Shown here piece by piece: positions 53,985 through 63,937 of a stretch of DNA of 64,000 nucleotides. The first letter of the stretch is position 1. Every line of letters begins with the position of its first letter. Below the pieces are notes generated by a model, which saw nothing but the letters and a program-made list of their open reading frames with translations, ran no database searches and was not told the origin of the DNA. A program made the position numbers and the translations under genes. This DNA is from Cristatella mucedo (taxonomy: Eukaryota > Bryozoa > Phylactolaemata > Cristatellidae): positions 4,020,501 through 4,084,500 of the forward strand of contig WPIO01000011.1 in NCBI GenBank assembly GCA_009760855.2, read 5' to 3'.

Positions 53985-54342
53985 TAATAACATTAATACA
54001 CTTGAGAAAGTGCCCTCAGAGAACTTAATCTTCTATCGATTCTTTGTGCAGAAGATAGACCAGATCAGGGAATCCATCCCTGCGATGACAACATCCCCAC
54101 CAGAATGCTGCTCCCAGATTCCTGGCTGCACCTCAATGTCTACATTTAAGCAGGTCACTAGTGATCTAGTCCTGAAGTTCATGTCTCAATCAAAGAAGAC
54201 AAGTCTTCTGGACCCGATTCCCACTATCCTGCTCCTACGTTGCATTGATCTGCTGCTGCCATGCATAACTAGCATCGTTAATATGTCATTAGCCTCAGGT
54301 AATGTCCCAGTACCTTTCAAAAAAGCTGTAGTGTGGCAGTAA
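53985..54342 (+). mobile_element. LINE family A chimera: inverted tail plus reverse-transcriptase segment
   Basis: 53985-54031 is a minus-oriented LINE 3' end (CACTTGAGAAAGTGCCCTCA...TTAATC). At 54032 the sequence changes to plus-oriented 5' reverse-transcriptase sequence (FYRFFVQKIDQIRESIPAMT to PVPFKKAVVWQ). The two parts face each other, as in twin-primed LINE insertions. Confidence 0.85.
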
Positions 54343-54490
54343 TGCAGTGGCCCAGCCAGTCACCTGATTTGAACTCCATGGAGCAATTATGTAATGGTCA
54401 TGTGACATGTGCTTGAAGTAGAGCACCGTGCAGCACATGAAACTACGGAGCACGGCAGCAACTACTTCAGCTTCCAGTGTGCAGTTAGAC
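54343..54490 (+). mobile_element. Tc1/mariner transposase fragment
   Basis: The plus strand reads VMQWPSQSPDLNSMEQLCN, the family signature around the third catalytic residue (PSQSPDLNPIEHLW). Here the glutamate is kept. It abuts the LINE fragment directly and is degenerate afterwards. Confidence 0.75.
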
Positions 54491-55194
54491 ACTTGTGCTC
54501 AAGCCAAAGAAGATAGTTTTTAGCAAGAGGATTTAAAAGAGGGTGAACTATCTGAGGTTGGAGTTGTACTTTCGTAAGAGGAATTCTACACGAATCTCAA
54601 TGCAAAATTCCTTGCCAGGACAGAATTACTTGACATCCAAAATATTCAGGCAAATTTTATAGAGAAAATCGCTCTTTAGGTGGTACAGTGTATCGTCTTG
54701 AAACACCTGCCTTATATCTGTTTTTTTACCTCGTCCACGGAGCTAAGAGCACCATGCCCCTTGTAATGCCTCTTTTAGACAGCCCAAAACTCGGTGTATT
54801 GCATGGTATCTTTATCAATTTACATTAGCTACCTCGCTACCTGGCAAGATAAAGTAATGAAACTATTCTTGTTACCGTGGTGTTTTCGCATTTGCTCATT
54901 TGTATGGTATAACTTGTTGTGAAACATGATGTGGGCAATTTTGTTTGGTCAGTTCTATTACCCTTTCTTCCAGTCGTGTTTGTTCTAAACTATTTGTTCA
55001 TCTGCTTGCCCAAGGATGCTTTGTAATAGAACCTTCACGCACATGCGGGCATACACATGAACGTGAGTACCTGTACATTTTTAGCTATGCTTGCACACAC
55101 GTGACTGTAGTAGTCTCATTTTGACATGTGCTGTAAAGCAACCACCTATATGTGCATGGTGTTAGGAGCTATGCAAGCTTCTATATCTCAAGTT
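54491..55194. other. Intergenic, nothing recognised
   Basis: No supported feature. Confidence 0.4.
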
Positions 55195-56632
55195 ACCTTT
55201 GCAGCAAATGTAAAGCACCTAGAGAGAGAATACTTAGGAATGCAGACATGGGTAGAGTGTCTCTGCTTGTTTAGCTCGATCTTTCGGCAGCGTTTGATAC
55301 CATCGATCAAAAAGTTCTTCTAGAGTGCCTCTCATCTCGCCTGGGCATCACCGGCACTGCTCTGCAGTCTTTCAGGTCATATCTCAGTGGGAGACTCCAG
55401 AGTATTGACGTGAATGGACAAAGATCATCTGAAGTACCTCTGAAAAATGGGGTACCTCAGGGCTCCGTGCACGGTCCGGTTCTTTTCACGGTTTATACTC
55501 TCCCTCTTGCTGATGTGATTGCCAAGCACAATCTAGGCTTTCACTTCTATGCGGATGACACTCAGTTGTACCTTTGCTTTGATCCCTCCCAGCCTTCGAG
55601 CACCTCAAATTCTCTAAACTCACTAGCTGCATGCGTTGATGACATCCGCACAGGGATGGCAGCAAATTTTCTAAAACTAAACGATGATAAAACTAACTTA
55701 CTAGTTATGGGCAAACCCAGTGTGATTCAGAGATTGGAAAGGCTGTCTCTCAAAATTGGCTCTGCCAGCATATCTCCAGTTGAATCAGCTCGAAATCTAG
55801 GTGTCACATTCCAAAGCGACCTCTCGTTAGACGACCATATGAGCTCCACAGTCAAATCTGCCTATTTTCAGCTTCATATCATTGCTAAAATTCGGGCTTT
55901 TTTAGATAAAAATACCACATCTAAGTTGGTCCATGCATTCGTGACATCTCGTCTCGACTTCTGCAACTCACTGCTTACTGGCCTACCGGCATGTGCGATC
56001 AGGCGATTGCAGCTGGTGCAAAACTCCGCAGCTAGGCTTGTCTGTCGTGAGCGTCGCAGTTGCCAAATTACACCACTTCTCGCCGACCTGCACAGGCTAC
56101 CAGTCAATCAACGGATTGACTTCAAGGTTTTGTCTCTAATTTTTAGGTCACTTCATTCTTTGGCTCCAGCCTATCTCTCAGATATACTCCCCCATCAGGC
56201 CAAGCATCGTACCACCCGCTTTTCGGAATCAAATCCTTTGGGGACTGTGCATTTAGTTCGTATGCTCCCAAAGCCTGGAACTCCCTCCCGACCTGCGTCA
56301 GAACATCCCCTGACCTGACCACATTTAACAAGAACTTTAAAACATACCTATTTAGGACAGCATTTAGTGGGTCCCTGTGATTCGCCCTTCATGTGCTTAT
56401 GCGTGCTGACACCGTTGCATGCTGCCACTAACCACATTTGCATTCTGACCCTGTGCATGTAACCCCTAACCATGTTATTCATTTTGTTTGTTTATCAAGC
56501 ATGATATTACTCACCATTCAATTGCATTTCCCTTTGCAGCAAATGTAAAGCCCCTAGAGAGAGATTGAGTTCTCTGAGGGTGCTTTATCAAGTGCATTAT
56601 TGTTATTATTGTTATTATTATTATTATTATTA
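55195..56632 (+). mobile_element. LINE family A copy preceded by a partial second tail
   Basis: 55195-55229 is LINE 3' UTR (CTTTGCAGCAAATGTAAAGC...). It runs straight into reverse-transcriptase sequence (GMQTWVECLCLFSSIF), then a 302-codon open frame (55410-56318) with VPQGSVHGPVLF and FYADDTQLYL, then the C-terminus with frameshifts near 56240, the 3' UTR, stem-loop and TTA repeat to 56632. Confidence 0.9.
55410..56318 (+). CDS. Reverse transcriptase fragment of LINE family A
   Basis: 302 open codons from just before the PQGSV motif (here PQGSVHGP, with histidine in place of leucine) through YADD to the thumb region. The first methionine replaces the usual isoleucine before GQRSSEVPL, so it is not a natural start. 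Not an active protein by itself. Confidence 0.8.
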   Translation: MNGQRSSEVPLKNGVPQGSVHGPVLFTVYTLPLADVIAKHNLGFHFYADDTQLYLCFDPSQPSSTSNSLNSLAACVDDIRTGMAANFLKLNDDKTNLLVMGKPSVIQRLERLSLKIGSASISPVESARNLGVTFQSDLSLDDHMSSTVKSAYFQLHIIAKIRAFLDKNTTSKLVHAFVTSRLDFCNSLLTGLPACAIRRLQLVQNSAARLVCRERRSCQITPLLADLHRLPVNQRIDFKVLSLIFRSLHSLAPAYLSDILPHQAKHRTTRFSESNPLGTVHLVRMLPKPGTPSRPASEHPLT

Positions 56633-57555
56633 TTAATATCTTTCTAGGCGCTTTACATTTGTTGGAAAGGAAACACGGTCGAATGGATAGAGGTATCGTA
56701 CTTAAAAAACAATATGAATAACATGAATCGCATGATTAAGGGTGACATGCACAAGGTCAGCATGCAAGTATGGTTAGTGGCAGCATGCACAGTGTCAGCA
56801 TGCACAAGCACATAAAGGACCAATCGCAGGGACCCACTAAATGCTGACATAATTAGGTGAGTCTTTAAGTTCTTTTTAAATGATGTTATGTCAGGGGATG
56901 TCGTGCCGGAAGTCGGGAGCGAGTTCCAGGCTTTGGGATTATACGAACTAATGGCGTGGTCTCCACAGGATTTGAGATTTCTTTGAGGTATAGGTAAACA
57001 GTTAGATTCCAAAAAGCGGTTGGTACGATGCTTAGTCTGGTGTGGGGCCATAGATCTGATAGGTACTCTAGAGCCAAAGGATGAAGGGACCTAAAAGTGA
57101 GCGACAAAACCTTGAAGTCGATGCTTTCCTTGACTGACAGCCAGTGCAGGTCGGCGAGAAGTGGTGTGATCTGACAACTGCGATGCTCGCGACAGACAAG
57201 CCTAGCAGCAAAGTTGTACACCAGCTGTAAGCGCATGATTGCACATGCTGGTAGACAAGCAAGCAGCGAGTTACAGAAGTCCAGACGGGATGTCACAAAT
57301 GCATGGACCTACTTAGAAGTGATATCCCTGTCTAAACAAGTCCGAATTTTAGCAATGTTATGTAGCTGAAAGTTGGCAGACTTTATTGTGACGCTGACGT
57401 GGTCGTCTAATGAAAGGTCACCTTAAAACATGACACATGGCTGTCGTGCAGATTCAACAAGAGATATGCTGGCAGAGCCGATTTTGAGCGTTGGCCTTTC
57501 CAATTTCTGAATCACACTTGGTTTGCCTATAACTAGGAAGTTACTTATCCATCAT
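56633..57555 (-). mobile_element. LINE family A, tail-to-tail with the preceding copy
   Basis: Minus orientation; the stem-loop begins at 56640 immediately beside the TTA tract of the plus copy. C-terminal reverse-transcriptase sequence (TSRLDFCNSLLACLPACAIM near 57290, then DFKVLSLTFRSLHPLALEYL) runs up to about 57550 with frameshifts. Confidence 0.85.
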
Positions 57556-57670
57556 TAAACAAAGTGGTCTGTGTATTTCAAAACAATCCTATCAAGTAGA
57601 GTGACAGAAAATGTGTTGGCTAAATTATGGGACCCGATTAAAAACAATGTCGGAACTGAAGTAGTCAGGG

Positions 57671-57965
57671 CAGAGGCGAAGCCAGGATTGAAGCGCCGGG
57701 GTGGCACGGGGGTCTCGGGGGCGAAACCCCCCCTTACAGGGTGGGGGTGGTGGGCGTCCCCCAACGCCTTCGGCAAGCGAAAATTGGCAGAAATGACGCC
57801 GGAATGGCCAGTCAGATATGCCATTTTGTGATATTTTGACAGTTGTAGAATGCAGTCTGCCCAACCACCTAGGGGCCAGCGGCCGGCCGCCCAACCCGGT
57901 GTCAGACTCAGCTACCACCTAACAGGCCCGGGGGTGGCAGCTACTACCCCCTGGCTTCGCCTCTG
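57671..57965. mobile_element. Non-autonomous hAT element (295 bp)
   Basis: Terminal inverted repeats CAGAGGCGAAGCCAGG (left) and its complement at the right end (16 of 16). They are flanked by AGTCAGGG and AGTAAGGG, an 8-bp target duplication with one mismatch. The CAGAGGCG start and 8-bp duplication are typical of hAT transposons. No transposase frame. Confidence 0.88.
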
Positions 57966-59724
57966 AGTAAGGGCTACCACAATATCGTGTAATATTGTTG
58001 AATTTGTGCGGGCAGTCGCGCACAGCAAAAGATCGATTCGACAATACGGAAGACAGTATATTAAAGTCTAAAGGAAAAAGCCGCGAGGAAGCTCATGACC
58101 GTTATGGTCGATGGATTGGATGAGAAAGAGCAAAAGAAGGCTCGTGTAAAAAAAAACGCCCCGAGACCGCATCCATGCGGTAATGGATACACGGTGGCAC
58201 AAAGTATCTTTCCAGCTTATTGAGTTATCTGGTAGCGACACATTCACGAAAGTGGACGGTGTTACGATGCAAGCACTTTGTTGAGCCAAAGCAAACCGAC
58301 GTTAAGATCTATGGCCGGAGCACCAGGGTTGCAACAGCATACAAGGTACATCGTACATACATCCGGAGGGGGCTGAGTCAGCCAGGAAGGTTGCATAAAT
58401 GAGCATGTACCTCGAAAAAATGAAGGTGCTGGTGGGGAGCGCTGAGGGGGGAACTATGTGAAACAGTGGCTGAAGAAGCAGAAAACAGTTTACTTTGAAA
58501 TCTTCTACTACTTTTCGGTAGCATTTCAAAATAAAACGTAGCAAGCTGTGATTTGCAGCGACGGCACCCTGCATCAGGTGTGAGAGATCGCCAGGGGGGC
58601 AGCGTGGGTTCGCGGCCTTCTCTCATTGCCGTGCATCGCATTCGAATGGCGATGCTCTCGGCTCGCCTGGCCCAACATACATTTCAGCGGAGCTGATCAT
58701 ACATGCAACGTTCTAGGTGGATGGCTCCAACCGACGGACAGATGCTTCACGATTCCGGGCGGAGCCTTCGATGGACCTCGGACCGCCAGCGGGTGCCAGC
58801 CGAAAAGGGTGAGGCACTAGCTGATGACGTCAATTGAGCCATAGGCCGTTCGGTTAACACATTTTACGAACATTTGCTAATCGTGGCATAACAATATATT
58901 TGCATAATACGTAATTAAAAATTTTATTATCGGTAACTTGCGCCTTGACTATAAAATAGAGACCACTTTGTTTACAAAGGGGCACAGGTAGCCGGTACGT
59001 GTCAAGGTCTGGAGAGCAGGATACTTGCAGCCAAGTCATCGCAATCGTGGGCCACGCAAGTTTAAAATTGGATCCGGTACAGGTTCTTTGGTGAGTGTCC
59101 GGCGAGATACCATTGCTCAAGTCTGCGTAAAGTTGTTTTTAAAACATGTTGTCGGTTCTCTTCATTAGTATCTAAGCAGTATTCTCGTACAGGCTGGTAA
59201 CTATAGGTTTATACCAGTAACCACTGCTACTACTACAGTAAGTGATTGGGCACACTAGATACCAGTTAAGCCCTCCGTTGTGCAGGCAAGCCGTGAGTCT
59301 TTCCGGTTCAGGTACTGAATGGGATTTGACCTTCGCATCTTAAAACTCCCTTGAATCGATGCCAGGATGTGGCTATGCAATAGCAATGGATTGTTGCAGG
59401 CCTGCAGAAGGCATTTTGCTTTTATTGTAGAAACAAGCTTTGAATTGTAACTCATTTTTAATATGCTGCTTAGGTCCGTTTTTGAGTGTCCAAGCTACAC
59501 TATAAAAACTGGAGCTCATGCACCTGCACTCACACACCCGAACTCGCGAACGGCATACATGCACTCGTGGCACCATACACTCGTGCATCCACATCAATGG
59601 CCAGGACCTGCCTTAAGGCCACTTGGTAAACAGTAAATGGTAGATCAGGTTAAGTCAATAGCTAGACTTGAACGGTGATGGCTAGTTTCACGAAATTTTC
59701 CCTCGGTCGTTCTTGGATATTGAA
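57966..59724. other. Intergenic, nothing recognised
   Basis: No conserved frame or repeat supported. I looked for the missing C-terminal half of CUL5 here and did not find it. Confidence 0.45.
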
Positions 59725-59800
59725 AGAGCTTCGAGGATTGGGTTTTGAACCCGAAACTCCTCGTTATAGGGCAGTTGACTCTATCAGCCCGCTTGATTGG
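59725..59800 (-). repeat. tRNA-like fragment
   Basis: The minus strand contains TTTCGGGTTCAAAACCC, a T-arm-like hairpin, but no full cloverleaf; probably a SINE head. Confidence 0.4.
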
Positions 59801-59849
59801 CTATCTACTGATATCAACACACAAGCAGGCTAAGTGTAAGCTGATGTAA

Positions 59850-59990
59850 GATCCTCATTTATATAGCAACTGAAGGGCCTTTACGGTTATCACCACTGCT
59901 TGCATTGGGAAATAAATTATTTCCAGATGCAGGATTCGAACCCCGTACGAAAGGCGATTACAGCCGGGCATCGTGGCTATATAAAATGAG
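59850..59990 (-). mobile_element. tRNA-derived SINE, diverged
   Basis: Minus orientation: GGTTCGAATCCTGCATCTGG near 59930-59942, CAAGCAGTGGTGATAACCGT body, TATATAAATGAGGATC end. Confidence 0.6.
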
Positions 59991-60256
59991 GCCCAGAGAG
60001 GCCTCAAGCATCATCATTCCTCATACCGTTGTGCTCATCATCACTATGCCTTAATGCATTTATGTCTGTCAAGTGACTCAACTCTGCAGCTCCCGGTTAC
60101 CTGCCATCATCGTTGGAAGTTAAAATTGATATCGGTTAGGAAACCTTAATTTGGATGGCTATGGCTGATGCCTTCTGTTTTTTTATCAGATGATGCTGCG
60201 TAAAATGAGCTGAGAACATTACTTCTGCAAAGCCCGGTGATGAGTACAGAGCTTAC

Positions 60257-60321
60257 CTATTCTTCCTTGGTCCAGCATTCGGTGTAAAAATGGAAGAGTC
60301 GTTGACCAGAGCCTCACAAGT
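60257..60321 (-). CDS. CUL5: CUL5-like exon, last one found
   Basis: Acceptor GACGTGCAG, donor AATAG/GTAAGC. It encodes TCEALVNDSSIF, matching KAVVNDATIF of CUL5. It ends in phase 2 with a good donor, so more exons once followed. Confidence 0.75.
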
Positions 60322-60424
60322 CTGCACGTCAGTCGTTTTTATTGCCAGGCTCTTGTAGGCACTACTTCGATCTCCGGTCGAGAGTGGGAACACAAAGAGC
60401 CAAAGTGCCGGCATGGAAAGGTAC

Positions 60425-60532
60425 CTTTTTGCTAGCCTCACACATCGCATAGTCGGCGTTAAAAATATTGACAACCCAGTGGCTGGCCGTGTCTAGCGTC
60501 TTGAAAATGTGCCGTACGTACACCACGCAATC
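60425..60532 (-). CDS. CUL5: CUL5-like exon
   Basis: 108 nt, phase 0 at both ends; acceptor TTTTTTTTAAG, donor AAG/GTACCT. It encodes YVRHIFKTLDTASHWVVNIF, aligning with YVEQLLTLFNRFSKLVKEAF. Confidence 0.8.
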
Positions 60533-61477
60533 CTTAAAAAAAAGAAACTTGCATACGATCTTATGATAAAGCCTAAGGCTCGTATCTTTTCTGACATTCC
60601 TTTCAGTCGTAGTTGTGCTCCGACTATAAGGAATCTGACTCTGCTTTTGCGATGCAGGCGCAGGAGAAGCCAACACAACTTCAGCTCAAGATTTGGGATC
60701 ACAGTTTGCATCCTTATCGGCTCTAGCGAGAAAGCCGGAGCTCTGGATAGCACAGTATGAGACTGGCGCTCGCTCTGCAATGACCTCTATAAGCGCGTGG
60801 ATGCTTTACACAGAACCAAGCTCGGAGTTGATATCCCGAAAGGCTCTTCCAAAATTCGAGCCTGGTCTAGCATCAATCGGTGCCAACTTTAATTGAAGTA
60901 TGCAAAGATGTATGCTAATAGCCATTACCTCTGACAAGGAGTTCGGCCGTTTCCTTGACTGAAGAGAGACACCAAGGGCACGAGAGGAGAAGCGAACGAA
61001 AGTCAAGGCACGACAGGAGGAGGCAAGGAGGAGAAAGGCAAGGCGTAGGAGGGAAACCAGGCGGAAGACAGGAGCAGGAAGGGGACGAAAGGAGCAGGAA
61101 GCAGAAGCAAAGGCAACATTACGAGCGTGCGGAAGCATTGGTACAAGAGGAGTGTGCCGAGGCGGAAATGTCCAAATCAGTCAGAATAGGAAAAATCAGT
61201 GAAGAAAGTAGGTGCAAACTTTTTTACAACTGCTTTAGCACATTGCACAGGGCATAGGTGTCAGACCAAACGCGTATGCCAGCACAAAGCACACAGTTTG
61301 CACCGTTCAGACAGCAGGAGGTAAAGTAATCTCAATAGCTTCACGGCTTGGAGCTATAGAAGCCCGTACCCCAACTCGTAGGCTTGTGGGGTCCCTATCA
61401 GCTCTGCGAATTTCAGGCAATATAATTCCACGTGAGAAGGTCTTTAGCTACATTGCATTTTAATTGAAATTACTTAC
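60533..61477. other. CUL5-like intron with a purine-rich tract
   Basis: About 60955-61140 is almost entirely purines on the plus strand, giving long Arg/Glu/Lys-rich frames in more than one frame. I treat it as low complexity and not as a gene. Confidence 0.55.
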
Positions 61478-61608
61478 TTCTGACGAAACTGCTGCGGATT
61501 CAATCATCGAAGCCAGTCCTAATTTCAGGATATGCTGCCGCAGGTCGTTAGCCATGTGCTCCACGCACTTATCTACGGGCTTCACGAACCTGTGCATCAA
61601 CCGAATGT
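61478..61608 (-). CDS. CUL5: CUL5-like exon
   Basis: 131 nt; acceptor GTTATTAG, donor GAA/GTAAGT. It encodes LRQHILKLGLASMIESAAV, aligning with LEEHIISAGLADMVAAAE. Confidence 0.85.
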
Positions 61609-61819
61609 CTAATAACGATAGCGAAAGAAAAAAGATTTAGTAGATATATATGCAGCTCTGAAAAAAATGTCCTAAAGCCGCTACATTCAAAAGCGAACCG
61701 TTAGAGAAATGTAAGTGGCATTTAAAACGATGAGAAAAAATGGGAGGGCTTATAAGAATTAAGCACAGAGGCAATGGTAGAGGTGACAAAGTAAGGATAG
61801 CGGATGGCATTAGACTTAC

Positions 61820-61913
61820 TTTTCATTTCATTATCGGCCATCATGTGTGCATACTTCAATAGAATAGGCTCCTTAAATTCTGAGAGCAGTGCATCGGCAC
61901 ACCGCTTGAGGAC
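61820..61913 (-). CDS. CUL5: CUL5-like exon
   Basis: 94 nt; acceptor CGTTTAG, donor AAAA/GTAAGT. It encodes CADALLSEFKEPILLKYAHM, aligning with CVNALVTSFKETILAECQGM. Confidence 0.85.
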
Positions 61914-62560
61914 CTAAACGTACAAGCGATGACTAGATTTTCCCTCGGTGAGGCAATAGTATGCATTATCATTGCCTTGACTTCTGGAATGAGGAGGCAT
62001 AGGTGCATGTTTGCAGTGTTGAGGTGTTTGCATAGCCAAAGTAATATAAAGATATGAAAAAGAAATATAAACAACTACATACTACTTGATAATTATGGCT
62101 AGCGTCGTGCTAATCACTAAAAGGAGTGCTGCAAACTCCAGTACACCATGGCGACAGAATGGGTTGAAGGAATAATCATACACTGGCTGACGATGACCAA
62201 ACGCTGGGTCCTAAAGACCAATTGCCTTGCCCATTAGCTAGACCCAGGGGCTAAGCACTTGGTGGTAAATCTCACGCTGCACAACAGGAAAACTTCCCAT
62301 CAATAAGCGGTCGTCACGATAACTACATCATCTGCTATGTGGCAGCACACTCGCTGCCCTGGAACCTATGCCCTACTGCAGTCTGTACACATCGCACGGA
62401 GAGCAGGAAGAGCCGCTGCCACAGGTTCGCTCAGAGCAAGCCAGCCAGCAGTAAGTCAAAGCTCAAAGAAGCTCTGGCAGAGCAGATTGACGCTGAATGC
62501 CAGCTTGAGCAAGCCAACATGGGGCACGGCAACATCCTGGCTCTGTGCGACGAGGTAAAC

Positions 62561-62742
62561 AGAGCACGCTTCTCTTCTTCTAGGAGCTTCGGCGTAGCGA
62601 ATGTATGCAGGCACACCATTCTCAGCAAGAAGCTGGTAAGCGTGCTCTTTGTAGTAGCTGCACGCAGTATCGGCGTAGGCCGTCATGGAGCGTTGGCTGA
62701 AGGTCTGCAGCCTGTCTTCTGTCTCGTCTAAGCCAAGAGTGA
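62561..62742 (-). CDS. CUL5: CUL5-like exon with a frameshift
   Basis: Acceptor AGTTTAG. The first part reads TLGLDETEDRLQTFSQRS to ENGVPAYIRYA, aligning with NPEDKLQIYRDNF...QNGVQNYMKYA. After about 62590 the match moves to another frame (KLLEEEKRAL against KLKEEEKRAL). A deletion of about five bases would explain the shift. The donor GCTCT/GTTTAC is weak. Confidence 0.75.
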
Positions 62743-63333
62743 CTAAACTCAAAGTGCTGCAGCCAAAGCTTGAATGGTGGCCATTTAAAGATAAGACGGG
62801 TCTCTGCACAGGCGACTTTTCAGCTGGCATAGCTACAATCGATAGCCAATTACCAGCCCTTTAGCCGGAGGCTTCTGTTATCGGCTTGTAGCAGGCAGAT
62901 GGTGGAAGTGGTTGGGCTTAAGAATGACTAAGAAATCTGGCTTTATTTTGGGGATGTAAGTACAAGTGAAGCCAATAGAACTTCCGTTCGACTTTTTAGA
63001 ACGTGGTTTGCATCCATTTCGGCTGCAGCAAGAGCTGCGTAAAGCAAAAACCAAATATCTGATAACTAGACCTCATTGGTAAGCAGCAGACCCCAGCCAC
63101 TTGGCTTAGTCAGCAGCGAAATGTATTCGTGCAAGAAGACGTGAACGGTCCTAGTGCCAGATCGTAGGCTGGCACATGTTGCAGCCAATTTAGCAGCATC
63201 TCTAGCTGGCAGACCACAGAAACTTTAATGCGACCGTATGCAGTCCTCTCCAGGCAACAAGGAGTGAATTCGAAGACAGAGCTTGTTCATGAACGGCCGT
63301 CACGTGACAGGTCGTGGCCAGCGATTGACATAC
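62743..63333. other. CUL5-like intron
   Basis: Unique sequence, nothing recognised. Confidence 0.5.
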
Positions 63334-63502
63334 CGTATGAATTCCGAAGTGCTATCACCAGCTTCCTATAGTCATTCTGTCCTTCTCGTTCAGCAGCCAC
63401 AAGCTGTCCTATACTGGCGAGCATCCGGCTCTCCACCAGCTCATTAAACACGTGACGATGTCAGGCGTCCAGCATGAGCTGCAGCAGAGAGCCGTGGAAA
63501 CT
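63334..63502 (-). CDS. CUL5: CUL5-like exon with an in-frame stop
   Basis: 169 nt; acceptor ACCAAAG, donor TACG/GTATGT. It encodes GSLLQLMLDA, TGA, HRHVFNELVESRM, then LVIALRNSY, aligning with IVRKLMLDTWNESIF and LVIGVRESY of CUL5. Confidence 0.8.
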
Positions 63503-63745
63503 CTTTGGTCGCAGGATAAGACGTAGGTACGCCACAATTACAGTAAACGCAAAGCGGCCAGTGATAGATGAGCCCGATAAGCAATAAGCTCTGAAGTTTT
63601 CATTTCTCACTGAAATGGATTTGTGATTGCTAAGGCTATAGGTTTTAATTTATAGCCACTGTAGTGACAATGGACGCACAGGTCACTTGATAAGACTAAA
63701 GAGTTTGCAATTTTTTTTTTAATGGGACAGAAGTCAAAGTGGCAC

Positions 63746-63937
63746 ATATTTCTTAGACGTGCTTTTGCCTTCAGAATCTCTGTGTCCTGCTTCGTAGGGT
63801 GGCATTTGTATCAGGCCGTTTTCAGGAAGAGGAGTTGGAATTAGCATCGGGACATGGTTGCAGCTAATGGAAAACTTTCTCCATTTCACAGTGTACGATT
63901 CCACTAGATAGGCAACGTGGCGTTTTTGTAAAACTCT
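63746..63937 (-). CDS. CUL5: CUL5-like exon
   Basis: 192 nt, phase 0; acceptor CTGCTATAG. It encodes YLVESYTVKWRKFSISCNHV, aligning with LKAYIVEWRKFFTQCDIL of CUL5, followed by a variable loop. The donor (TAT/GTGCCA) is uncertain. TGG is used for tryptophan here. Confidence 0.8.

Larger units (their letters stand above)
60257..63937 (-). pseudogene. CUL5: CUL5-like gene, seven exons, damaged and 3'-truncated
   Basis: Cullin-5 scaffolds elongin-SOCS-box ubiquitin ligases. On the minus strand seven exons follow vertebrate CUL5 in order: 63937-63746, 63502-63334, 62742-62561, 61913-61820, 61608-61478, 60532-60425 and 60321-60257. They correspond to the N-terminal cullin repeats, from about one-eighth to two-fifths of the protein. 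Two defects are visible: TGA at 63461-63463 where the family has tryptophan (LMLDA-stop-HRHVF against LMLDTWNESIF), and a frameshift near 62588. An exon between 62561 and 61913 is not found, and no cullin-homology or neddylation domain appears left of 60257. Earlier exons lie beyond 64000. Conserved splice sites and phases argue for a once-functional duplicate; sequencing errors are an alternative for the two defects. Confidence 0.75.

Noticed and set aside
57571-57918. Open frames of 86-97 codons on both strands
   Set aside because: They span the non-coding hAT element and its flanks; the composition reflects its G/C blocks.
60955-61257. A basic coiled-coil protein on the plus strand
   Set aside because: A purine-rich tract gives charged frames in more than one frame, and it sits inside an intron of the CUL5-like gene with no independent support.
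62337-62731. Plus-strand open frame of 130 codons
   Set aside because: It is antisense to the CUL5-like exon at 62561-62742 and shows no motif of its own.
48999-63463. TGA used as tryptophan (altered genetic code)
   Set aside because: Only two suspected cases, both in decaying sequences. TGG encodes tryptophan in the same genes, and the intact alsin and TIMM22 exons contain no in-frame TGA.
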